DNA of 64,000 bases from Larkinella knui (GTDB taxonomy: Bacteria; Bacteroidota; Bacteroidia; Cytophagales; Spirosomataceae), in contig NZ_RQJP01000002.1 of NCBI RefSeq assembly GCF_003858645.1, positions 124,001-188,000 of the forward strand. The letters are read 5' to 3'. The position numbers were made by a program, and so were the translations under genes. This document shows, piece after piece, positions 24,753-31,931 of this stretch. The notes under the pieces are model-generated. The model was given only the letters and a program-made list of their open reading frames with translations, made no database searches and had not been told where the DNA came from. Each line of letters begins with the position of its first letter. The stretch's first letter is position 1.

Positions 24753-24893
24753 GTGCAGACCAAACTGGAGCTTAAGCATTTTTGTCAAATCCAAAGGCTA
24801 GACCTTTGAACCTGAAACCATACACTGGGGATTTGCTGTTAATGGGATCGTCGGGCGAGGGGCACCAAAAAAGCAGCGATCTCTTTCCAATCG

Positions 24894-25045
24894 TACCCCG
24901 GAGGGGTTTGCTGTTAATAGAATAGAACACGTCATCCATTTTCGATAGCTCCGGAGGAGCGGCCTGAGCCCTGATTAGAACGCTCCTCCGGAGCTAAATT
25001 GATTCGCTGAATCTGAAGACTGTTAACAGCAAACCCCTCCGGGGC
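24894..25045. repeat. Palindromic repeat family B, unit 3
   Basis: TACCCCGGAGGGGTTTGCTG (24894 on) pairs with CAGCAAACCCCTCCGGGG (to 25044), a near-perfect 18-bp outer stem. Inner arms lie at 24947-24961 and 24981-24995. The spacer after the right inner arm differs from units 1 and 2. Confidence 0.9.
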
Positions 25046-25139
25046 AAGTGCCCGACCGCCAATAAAAATACTTTTCATTCTAAAACAAAAAACTCAGTAT
25101 AATTGGCCGTAAGACGGGTTTTATCCCAAAACGCACGTC

Positions 25140-25928
25140 ATGAAAATCGTTGTTAACGCCTTTTTTTTCGCAGGAATTGTCACTATTTGCCTGGCTTTCA
25201 GGCAGGATAAACCGCCCCGCCTAACCTTGTTTCTGCTCATTGGGCAGTCGAATATGGCGGGTCGCGGCACACCCGAAGCTGAAGACCAACAACCGAATCC
25301 GCACGTCTGGATGTTCACCAAAGAGCTGACCTGGGTTCCGGCCCGCGATCCAATGCACTTCGACAAACCCGCCGTGATCGGCGTTGGGCCGGGCTTATCG
25401 TTCGCGAAACGGCTTTCGGCAGCTGATCCCAATCTGAACATCGGGCTGGTTCCCTGCGCCGTGGGCGGTTCGGGAATCGATGTCTGGAAACCGGGGGCCT
25501 ACTACGAACCGACCCAGTCATATCCGTACGACGATGCGTTGCGCCGGGCCCGAAAAGCCCTCGAAAATGGGCAACTGGGCGGTTTTATCTGGCATCAGGG
25601 GGAATCCGATTCCAGTCCGGAAAAGGCCTCCGCTTACGGGGAAAAACTGGCCGGACTGGTCCAGTGGTTTCGGAAAGACCTGAACGCTCCCAACGTGCCG
25701 TTTGTCGTCGGAACGCTGGGCGATTTCGTCGTAAAACGCAATCCCAGCGCCGGAACGATTAATGCGACCCTGCAACAGGTGACCCAGCGCATTCCAGATT
25801 CCTATTGTGTGCTGGCCACCGGTTTGACCGACAAAGGGGATTCGACCCACTTCGATACGCCCTCTGCCCGGACGTTAGGCCAGCGGTATGCTGACGTCTT
25901 CATTCAGCATAAATTAGTAAAAAAATAA
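25140..25928 (+). CDS. Sialate O-acetylesterase-like carbohydrate esterase (SGNH fold)
   Basis: A protein of 262 residues with a signal peptide (about residues 1-22). The SGNH/CE6-type motifs are clear: LFLLIGQSNMAGRG with the nucleophilic serine, VGPGLSFAKRL, LVPCAVGGSGIDVW, and FIWHQGESDSSPEKA containing the WHQGE box; the C-terminal catalytic region has KGDSTHFDTPSARTLGQRYAD with Asp and His. The expected activity is removal of acetyl groups from sialic acid or xylan-type sugars in the periplasm. It lies just after the repeat array and 30 bp before another esterase on the same strand. The two probably form an operon for polysaccharide deacylation. Confidence 0.9.
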   Translation: MKIVVNAFFFAGIVTICLAFRQDKPPRLTLFLLIGQSNMAGRGTPEAEDQQPNPHVWMFTKELTWVPARDPMHFDKPAVIGVGPGLSFAKRLSAADPNLNIGLVPCAVGGSGIDVWKPGAYYEPTQSYPYDDALRRARKALENGQLGGFIWHQGESDSSPEKASAYGEKLAGLVQWFRKDLNAPNVPFVVGTLGDFVVKRNPSAGTINATLQQVTQRIPDSYCVLATGLTDKGDSTHFDTPSARTLGQRYADVFIQHKLVKK

Positions 25929-25958
25929 CCGCGCCCAACGCCCTCATCCCGTTTCTTT

Positions 25959-26822
25959 ATGCAACGATTGGTCATCTTTATTCTATTTGTGTTGACATCC
26001 GGCCTTGCTAAAAGTCAACTCCTGAGTGATTCCATTTTGATTGAGGGGCATTATCGAACCTTTCATTTTTTGAAGCCGGCCAGACCCGGGTCGACGCTGA
26101 TTTTTGCGCTCCACGGCTCGGGCGGAAACGGGCAGGGCGTTCGGAATGGTGCCAAAAAACTGGAAGAAATAGCCCCCACCGAAAATCTGCTGCTGGTGTA
26201 TCCCGACGGCTATAAAAAGTACTGGAATGAGTGCCGCAAAACCGCCCAGTCGGCCGCGAATCTGGAAAACATCAACGACAACGCGTTTTTTGGCGAAATG
26301 ATCAGCTACTTTCGTAAAAACTACCAGATTGATTCCAAGCGCGTTTTTGCAGTCGGAACCTCCGGCGGAGGGCACATGGCCTACAAGCTGGCGTTGACAA
26401 TGCCCGACCAGTTTCGGGCGATTACGGCCCTCATTGCCAATTTACCCGACACCAACAACCTGGATTGTGCCGAAAAACGGCTGGCGATTCCCGTGATGAT
26501 CGTGAACGGAACGGCGGATCAAACAAACCCCTATGATGGTGGAGAAGTGAAAACGAACGGTATTAGTCTGGGACTGGTGCGGTCGACGGACCGGACGTTC
26601 CGGTACTGGTCGGAACTGGCTGGCTATCAAGGCATTCCTAAGAAAACGCTGCTGCCGGATACCGACCCGAACGATGGCAAAACCATTGAGCGGTATACCT
26701 ACCGGGAAAAAGGCAAACCCGAGGTTACGCTGCTGAAAGTGCTGGGAGGCAAGCACGATTACCCGAATGATATCAATGTCTATCTGGAAGCGTGGGCCTT
26801 TTTTAAGCGGCAGATGCAGTGA
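25959..26822 (+). CDS. PHB depolymerase-family esterase, secreted
   Basis: A protein of 287 residues with a signal peptide (LVIFILFVLTSGLAKS, then Q). Alpha/beta hydrolase landmarks: LIFALHGSGGNGQGV (oxyanion region), LLVYPDGYKKYWNECR, nucleophile elbow VFAVGTSGGGHMAYKLA, acid in IVNGTADQTNPYDGG and histidine in GGKHDYPN. The group includes feruloyl and acetylxylan esterases as well as PHB depolymerases, so the substrate is undefined. It follows the sialate-type esterase by 30 bp on the same strand, which suggests joint expression. It is related to 10681-11607, but lacks that protein's lipobox. Confidence 0.87.
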   Translation: MQRLVIFILFVLTSGLAKSQLLSDSILIEGHYRTFHFLKPARPGSTLIFALHGSGGNGQGVRNGAKKLEEIAPTENLLLVYPDGYKKYWNECRKTAQSAANLENINDNAFFGEMISYFRKNYQIDSKRVFAVGTSGGGHMAYKLALTMPDQFRAITALIANLPDTNNLDCAEKRLAIPVMIVNGTADQTNPYDGGEVKTNGISLGLVRSTDRTFRYWSELAGYQGIPKKTLLPDTDPNDGKTIERYTYREKGKPEVTLLKVLGGKHDYPNDINVYLEAWAFFKRQMQ

Positions 26823-26851
26823 CCGATCGTTTTTTTAAGCACTTTTAGTTT

Positions 26852-27868
26852 GTGAACACCAAGTCAACGGCTTCCCCGGTTTCCTTCTCATCCATCCGCG
26901 CCCTGGCCGCCCGGGCGGGGTTAGACTGGTTTTTGCTGGCGCTGCTGAGCATGATCGGTCTGGCCTACCTCTGGCCGACACCCGGTATTCTGGAAGGGCC
27001 GTTCTCGTTGTCCAATCTGGCCAATCTGGGCGTTTCGGTCATTTTCTTTTTCTACGGGCTGCGGCTCAGTGGCGACAAACTCCGGGCGGGGCTGAGCAAC
27101 TGGAAACTTCACCTAACCATTCACCTGACCACTTTCGTTGTCTTTCCGCTGGTGGTTTGGGCCGCGCTTTCGGTGTTCGGAACCGACGAAACCCGCTTGC
27201 TGTGGCTCGGTGCGTTTTACGTCGCAGCCCTGCCCTCGACGGTTTCGTCGTCCGTCGTCATGGTTTCGATTGCGGGGGGTAACATTCCGGCAGCTATTTT
27301 CAACGCCAGCATTTCCAGCCTGATCGGCGTGTTTCTGACGCCTTTGTGGATGGGTCTCTTTCTGTCGACCGGGTCGGGCGATTACGATCTGGCGGGCGTG
27401 ATTGGCAAACTGGCGTTACAGGTCATTGCGCCCGTTGTGCTGGGTATTTTACTCAATCGCTGGCTGGGCACCTGGGCCGAACGCTACAAGAAAGCGCTGA
27501 GCAATTTCGACAAAATTGTCATTCTGATGATCGTTTACACCTCGTTTTGCGAATCCTTCGAGCGTCGGATGTTCCAGAGCCTGACGGTTTTGGATTTGCT
27601 GGTGCTGGGGGCTTGCATGTTGTGCTTGTTTTTTCTGATCTACGGTTTTGTCAATCTGATCAGCCGACTGCTCGGCTTCAACCGCGAAGACCGGATTACG
27701 GCACTGTTCTGCGGCTCCAAAAAATCGTTGGTGCAGGGCAGCGTGATGGTAACGGTTTTATTTCCGGCCAACGTCGTCGGCATTGTGCTGCTGCCCATCA
27801 TGATGTACCACGCTTTGCAACTGATTGCCGCCAGTGTGCTGGCGCAGGCGCTGGCCCGGCGAAGTTGA
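26852..27868 (+). CDS. Bile acid:sodium symporter-family membrane transporter (SBF-like)
   Basis: A protein of 338 residues with about ten membrane helices. It matches the SBF-like subgroup: LWPTPGILEGPFSLSNLANLGVSVIFFFYGLRLSG near the N-terminus, YVAALPSTVSSSVVMVSIAGGN (the crossover motif with small polar residues) and ALFCGSKKSLVQGSVMVTVLF late in the protein. The substrate is likely an organic anion or ion, not necessarily bile acid. The apparent start is GTG at 26852; no ATG is close enough upstream. It begins 29 bp after the esterase stop and may be the third gene of that operon, importing a released product, but this is inference. Confidence 0.9.
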   Translation: MNTKSTASPVSFSSIRALAARAGLDWFLLALLSMIGLAYLWPTPGILEGPFSLSNLANLGVSVIFFFYGLRLSGDKLRAGLSNWKLHLTIHLTTFVVFPLVVWAALSVFGTDETRLLWLGAFYVAALPSTVSSSVVMVSIAGGNIPAAIFNASISSLIGVFLTPLWMGLFLSTGSGDYDLAGVIGKLALQVIAPVVLGILLNRWLGTWAERYKKALSNFDKIVILMIVYTSFCESFERRMFQSLTVLDLLVLGACMLCLFFLIYGFVNLISRLLGFNREDRITALFCGSKKSLVQGSVMVTVLFPANVVGIVLLPIMMYHALQLIAASVLAQALARRS

Positions 27869-28091
27869 GGGATCTCGCACCCATTTCCTGGATCGGCAGA
27901 ACGGGATGTTTTAATTTTCGACGATCGCGCCCGGCAAAACCGTGAAAGAAACCGCCCTCACGCATCGAACCCAAAGTTGGCCCGAACTACCGGACGATGC
28001 CAGCGGCAAGAAAAATAATAGCCCGGCCCTGTCCTGTTTGCCAGATCTGAATTGTCATTGAGTTGTAATCTACCTTTAAAACTCAAATCAA

Positions 28092-28442
28092 ATGGACGAA
28101 TTCATTTTAATTTTCAGACACGAAGACGCCAGCGGCCGGGTCTCACCGGAACAGATGCAAACCTGGATGAAGCAAACGATGGATTGGATTGGCGGTATTG
28201 CCGCCCAAAACAAATACAGCGGAGGCAACGGGTTGCCGTTTCAGGACGCCCGGGTTGTCAGACCCAACAATGTGGTGACCAACGGCCCTTTCGGTGAGAT
28301 CAAGGAAACCATCGGCGGTTATACCATTGTGAAGGCCGACTCCCTTGACGAAGCGGTCGAATTTGCGAAGGGTTGCCCGGTTTTGCAGGGCGAAGGCAAC
28401 AGTGTGGAAGTCCGAAAAATTGCCCGAGCCGACGGCGTTTAA
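28092..28442 (+). CDS. DGPF (YCII-related) domain protein
   Basis: A protein of 116 residues with the YCII/DGPF fold, a small ferredoxin-like domain named for a D-G-P-F motif. Here it reads TNGPFGEIKETIGGYTIVKADSLDEAVEFAKGCPVL, with N replacing the D. It starts MDEFILIFRHEDASG and has no signal peptide. Proteins of this kind are encoded next to ECF42-type sigma factors and may modulate them or be their regulated output. The sigma factor gene begins 45 bp downstream beyond a hairpin. A TACCTTTA box about 22 bp upstream of the ATG could be the -7 element of the promoter. Confidence 0.92.
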   Translation: MDEFILIFRHEDASGRVSPEQMQTWMKQTMDWIGGIAAQNKYSGGNGLPFQDARVVRPNNVVTNGPFGEIKETIGGYTIVKADSLDEAVEFAKGCPVLQGEGNSVEVRKIARADGV

Positions 28443-28450
28443 CCTTAATG

Positions 28451-28482
28451 ATGGCCTCTGCCCGCAAACAGAGGCCATTTTT
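28451..28482 (+). terminator. Hairpin between DGPF and sigma factor genes
   Basis: ATGGCCTCTG (28451-28460) and CAGAGGCCAT (28469-28478) form a perfect 10-bp stem with an 8-nt loop followed by TTTTC. It is probably an attenuator or terminator that lowers read-through into the sigma factor gene at 28487. Confidence 0.8.
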
Positions 28483-28486
28483 CACG

Positions 28487-29713
28487 ATGGAGCATCCGGA
28501 ACTTCTACCGCATCTTTTCCGTACAGAATTCCGAAAAATAACGGCGGTTCTTGGCAAACAACTCGGCGTTGAACACCTGGAAGCGGCTGAGGACATTGCC
28601 AGTGAAACCTTCCTGGCCGCCCTCGAAACCTGGTCCTACAAGGGAATACCCGACAATCCGACAGCCTGGCTTTATTCGGTGGCTAAAAACAGAGCGCGAA
28701 ATTACTTCACCCGAAACCAGCTTTTTACCGATAAAATTGCCCCGAAACTGACCGATTCTCCGCCGGATTTTGGGGAAGTGGAGATTGATTTTTCCGACAA
28801 AAACATCACGGACAGTCAGTTGCAAATGGTCTTTGCGGTTTGCCATCCGTCCATTTCCGTAGAAGCCCAGATTGGTTTAGTACTCCGTATTCTCTGCGGT
28901 TTCGGGATCGACGAAATCGCCAATGCGTTTTTAACCAACAAAGAAACCATCAACAAGCGGCTTTTTCGCGCCAAAGAAAAGCTGCGGCTCGAAAAAGTTG
29001 CGATTGAATTCCCGAACGAACGGGAGATCAACAGCCGGCTGGAAACCGTTCTAATGGCGTTGTATCTGCTCTACAACGAAGGCTATTATTCTGAAAGTCA
29101 GGACCGGATTTTGCGGGAGGACCTCTGTCTGGAAGCCATGCGGCTGACGTATTTGCTGATCGAAAATCCACCAACCAACCGGCCGGCCGTCAATGCGTTG
29201 CTGGCTCTAATGTGTTTTCATTCTTCCCGATTTCCGGCCCGAAAGGATGAAAAAGGGGAAACCGTGTTGTATCAGGATCAGGACGAAACACGGTGGAATC
29301 AGGCATTGATTGCCAAAGGCGGGTATTTTCTTCACCGGGCATCCCAGGGAAATACGCTCTCAACCTACCATCTGGAAGCCGGCATTGCCTATTATCACAC
29401 CATTAAAGCGGATACGAACGAAAAGTGGGAACGCATTTTGCAGCTCTATAATCAGTTGCTCCAGATCGCGTATTCTCCCATTGCGGCTCTCAACCGGACG
29501 TTTGCCCTCTCGAAAACCAACGGAAAACCGGTGGCCATCCGGGAAGCCGAAAAGCTGCAATTAACCGACAACCCGTATTACTATACGTTGCTCGGTGAGC
29601 TTTACACGGATCTGGATACCGACAAAGCAAGAACGAACTACCAGACGGCTTACGCATTGGCTCGAACGGAAACGGACAAAAAAACGATTCAGAAGAAAAT
29701 CGAGAAGCTTTAG
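28487..29713 (+). CDS. ECF42-like RNA polymerase sigma factor with C-terminal extension
   Basis: A protein of 408 residues from ATG 28487; the open frame extends to 28373 across the hairpin, but MEHPELLPHLFRTEFRKI is the expected family start. Region sigma2 covers about residues 5-80 (EAAEDIASETFLAALETW, NPTAWLYSVAKNRARNYFTRN) and sigma4 about 110-175 (CGFGIDEIANAFLTNKETINKRLFRAKEKLR). The remaining 220 residues form the TPR-like C-terminal extension typical of the ECF42 group, for example LYLLYNEGYYSES, ALLALMCFHSSRFPAR and SPIAALNRTFALSKTNG. ECF42 factors lack a classical anti-sigma and are linked to DGPF genes, as here. Confidence 0.93.
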   Translation: MEHPELLPHLFRTEFRKITAVLGKQLGVEHLEAAEDIASETFLAALETWSYKGIPDNPTAWLYSVAKNRARNYFTRNQLFTDKIAPKLTDSPPDFGEVEIDFSDKNITDSQLQMVFAVCHPSISVEAQIGLVLRILCGFGIDEIANAFLTNKETINKRLFRAKEKLRLEKVAIEFPNEREINSRLETVLMALYLLYNEGYYSESQDRILREDLCLEAMRLTYLLIENPPTNRPAVNALLALMCFHSSRFPARKDEKGETVLYQDQDETRWNQALIAKGGYFLHRASQGNTLSTYHLEAGIAYYHTIKADTNEKWERILQLYNQLLQIAYSPIAALNRTFALSKTNGKPVAIREAEKLQLTDNPYYYTLLGELYTDLDTDKARTNYQTAYALARTETDKKTIQKKIEKL

Positions 29714-29806
29714 CCCCCTGCATCCGGAAATGAACCTGTTTAGCTGGTTTTTTTGCACTTTCGTAGTTAATTTCAACCGGCATTACGTGCAGCACAATTA
29801 CCCCTG

Positions 29807-30475
29807 ATGATGAAAGGAAGCCAGTTGGATTTGTACCTGAGCCTCGGTTATTTTCGGATGCATCAGAATTTGTTTACCTGCCGGTATTTGGTGTTCGACG
29901 ATACGGTTTTTCCCGTACACTGGCTGCGGTTTACGCTGCCAACCGTCAACTACGGCAGCAAACAGCGCAGTCTGCTTCGGCGCAATACAACGTTTTCCGT
30001 TGACGTAAAGCCGTTTGTTCTGACGCAGGAAATCGAAGCGCTTTATGCGATCTATAGAAACTCCGTAGACTTTGAAGCTCCCGAATCCGTCGGATTCTGG
30101 CTGTTCAACGGGGAAAGGTACGCCGTGTTCGACACCTACGCCGTTGAAGTGCGGGACGAATCCCGGTTGATTGCCGTCGGTATTTTCGACAATGGTGAGC
30201 AGAGTATTGCCGGAATCATGAATTTTTACCACCCGGATTACCGCCGGCATAGTCTGGGAAAATACCTGATGCTGCAGAAAATCAACCACGCGCGGCTCCA
30301 GCAGAAATTATATTATTACCCCGGCTACATCGTCAGCAACTACCCTAAATTCGACTATAAACTGTTTCCGGATGAAGCCGCCAGCGAAGTTTTCGATGAC
30401 AACAGCGGTCAATGGCTTCCCTTTTCGTGGGAAACCGTCAACGTGCTGGCCGCCGATATTCTGGACGAACTGTAG
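29807..30475 (+). CDS. Arginyl/leucyl-tRNA-protein transferase-like protein (ATE C-domain)
   Basis: A protein of 222 residues. The GNAT-like C-terminal ATE domain is recognisable: KQRSLLRRN, AIYRNSVDFEAPESVGFWLF, ESRLIAVGIFDNGEQSIAGIMNFYHPDYRRHSLGKYL and LYYYPGYIVSNYPKFDYK. Classical Ate1/Bpt enzymes attach Arg or Leu to protein N-termini for N-degron breakdown. Their N-terminal domain carries clustered cysteines (CPYL..., C..C). Here that part is shortened and keeps only Cys25, so the metal or Fe-S site is missing. Acceptor specificity may therefore differ. It is monocistronic and close to, but not overlapping, the convergent PEBP gene (3 bp between stop codons). Confidence 0.78.
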   Translation: MMKGSQLDLYLSLGYFRMHQNLFTCRYLVFDDTVFPVHWLRFTLPTVNYGSKQRSLLRRNTTFSVDVKPFVLTQEIEALYAIYRNSVDFEAPESVGFWLFNGERYAVFDTYAVEVRDESRLIAVGIFDNGEQSIAGIMNFYHPDYRRHSLGKYLMLQKINHARLQQKLYYYPGYIVSNYPKFDYKLFPDEAASEVFDDNSGQWLPFSWETVNVLAADILDEL

Positions 30476-30478
30476 ACG

Positions 30479-31084
30479 TTACTGCGGCCGCTTGAACAAA
30501 CCGACGTACGCAGCCTTTCCCAGAACATGCCCTTCCATCGCTTTTAAAATACTCAAACGCGTTGCGGAACCCTGCCCGTCGGCACCCGGTTTTACATCGA
30601 GTTTGATGTCCAGGGCATAAATTTCAAATACATAGTGGTGCAACGGTCCCGAAGCCGCAGCACCCGGACCGCGATACATCGGTGTGAGCATGTTCACCTG
30701 GTAACTGCCATCTGCCAATTGGGCACCGGCCGGAACGCCTTCCGGCAAACTGGTGGCCGTACCCGGTAGGTTCCAGACCAGCCAGTGCAGGTTATCATCC
30801 GGCGTTTTGTTACGGGCTACGTCCACATCGTGCATGTGAAGAACAAAACTCTGCGTGCCGGTGGGCACGTTCGTCCAGCTTAACTCCGGCGATGTTCCTC
30901 CGCCCGGAACTGCTCCCGGAGCCGCCTGGGAAAACTTGACAGGGATAATCCCGCCATCCGCAAAAGCCGTTGTTGTCAACCGCATCGGCGGAGCTGCGGG
31001 TGCTGATGAGGGAGCGGGTTGCTGCGCGAAAGTCAATGAAATTGTGCTGGTTAGCAACAGGAAGGCGATGGCGACTTTTTTCAT
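30479..31084 (-). CDS. YbhB/YbcL-family (PEBP/Raf kinase inhibitor-like) secreted protein
   Basis: A protein of 201 residues with a signal peptide (KVAIAFLLLTSTISLTFA, then Q) and an alanine/proline-rich linker, then the PEBP fold: FADGGIIPVKFSQ, GGTSPELSWTNVPTGTQSFVLHMHDVDVA, DDNLHWLVWNLPGTATSLPEG, MYRGPGAAASGPLHHYVFEIYALD and ILKAMEGHVLGKAAYVGLF. The ligand-pocket motifs (DxD-like HDVD, GPxxxxxHHY) are intact. Bacterial members bind small anionic or phospholipid-like ligands; their role is not settled. It is monocistronic on the minus strand. Confidence 0.93.
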   Translation of the reverse strand: MKKVAIAFLLLTSTISLTFAQQPAPSSAPAAPPMRLTTTAFADGGIIPVKFSQAAPGAVPGGGTSPELSWTNVPTGTQSFVLHMHDVDVARNKTPDDNLHWLVWNLPGTATSLPEGVPAGAQLADGSYQVNMLTPMYRGPGAAASGPLHHYVFEIYALDIKLDVKPGADGQGSATRLSILKAMEGHVLGKAAYVGLFKRPQ

Positions 31085-31190
31085 CTGAATTTCGGATTTG
31101 ATTTTAGCGTATCGGATCGAAATCTACCAAAAAGTCAGCGAATCGAGCGCAAAGCATGGCGGTTTAACGCCGTTTCTTTTTCAGCGGCCC

Positions 31191-31229
31191 AAAAACAAAA
31201 AAGCGGATGGCTCCGCTTTTTTGTTTTTT
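31191..31229 (-). terminator. Strong hairpin terminator after CpxP-like gene
   Basis: AAAAACAAAAAAGCGGA (31191-31207) and TCCGCTTTTTTGTTTTT (31212-31228) are exact complements with a 4-nt loop, A-rich on one side and T-rich on the other. It can terminate on both strands. It lies 18 bp past the 31247-31669 stop. Confidence 0.85.
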
Positions 31230-31246
31230 ATAACCTCACGTGTTCA

Positions 31247-31669
31247 TCAGTACCGGCGACCGTAATAACCTCCCCGATCGTTCCGGCGGTATTGTTGTTG
31301 GTAAGCAAATAAACGTTCGCGTTGGAACGGCGTCAATACCGACATCATTTCCTGATTTTTCCGACGCAGCGTATATTGGTAAGCTTGCGGATCCCGGCGT
31401 CTGGCGGCTTCCATTTCACGGTAGTCATACCGGTCTTCGATGCGCTTCAGTTGCCGTTCCTGGTGGCGCGATAAACCGACGATGGCGTCCAGCCGGTCAA
31501 TTTTAATATCTTCCTGAATATCGTCGTAGCGTTGGTTGTTGCCGTAGCGGTCGTTATCGTAGCGGGAGTTAGGAGCCGGATAGCGATCGTTGTCGTAGCC
31601 GCGTTGGGCCATTACCGTTCCAGTGCTCAATAAGGCTAAGGTGACGAAAGTAAGGATGGTCGTTTTCAT
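31247..31669 (-). CDS. Small periplasmic CpxP-like protein, paralogue 3
   Basis: A protein of 140 residues from the ATG complementary to 31667-31669. The frame opens at 31759, but the signal peptide (TILTFVTLALLSTGTVMA, then Q) begins here. It is followed by an Arg/Asp/Tyr-rich low-complexity stretch of about residues 23-48 (for example YDNDRYPAPNSRYDNDRYG). The helical domain DDIQEDIKIDRLDAIVGLSRHQERQLKRIEDRYD and MMSVLTPFQRERLFAYQQ closely parallels the 19585-19995 protein. Both are likely periplasmic stress or metal-related proteins of the CpxP/Spy type. The 5' leader is partly conserved between the two, so co-regulation is likely. It is monocistronic with a strong terminator. Confidence 0.78.
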   Translation of the reverse strand: MKTTILTFVTLALLSTGTVMAQRGYDNDRYPAPNSRYDNDRYGNNQRYDDIQEDIKIDRLDAIVGLSRHQERQLKRIEDRYDYREMEAARRRDPQAYQYTLRRKNQEMMSVLTPFQRERLFAYQQQYRRNDRGGYYGRRY

Positions 31670-31931
31670 GGTTGGTCGTGTTTTATTTGTTGTAATATGC
31701 CTCTTAGAGGGGCAACCCGACCCAACGTTTAATGCGGTTTTGTTTTTTTCTTTCAACACCGGCCGTCCATCGACAAACCGCCTGTTTCTACCGATGAATT
31801 CTATTTTTTAGTCGATAAGTGCTACTTAAGTCACCATACGGGTTTACCAACGGCTCAATCAGTCACGCGGTTTTATGCATAGGTAGGGTTGTTAATAGAG
31901 GATCGAATTCATCGGCTGCGGTTTTGATACC

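Larger units (their letters stand above)
24086..25045. repeat. Gene-free array of nested palindromic repeats
   Basis: About 960 bp within the 1.1-kb gap between 24028 and 25140. It contains three full family B units (24086-24237, 24600-24752, 24894-25045). A conserved block CAAACTGGAGCTTAAGC...GGCTAGACCTTTGAACC follows units 1 and 2, so 24086-24370 and 24600-24890 are long direct repeats. Three shorter degenerate units (near 24380, 24452 and 24526) carry TATCCCG(M)RGAGGTKTGCTGTCAATGG. No open frame is conserved between copies. It resembles REP/BIME-type arrays; no RAYT-like transposase is in the window. Confidence 0.88.

Noticed and set aside
24086-25045. Possible CRISPR array
   Set aside because: Units are about 150 bp, palindromic and unevenly spaced, with homologous spacers; no cas genes are near.
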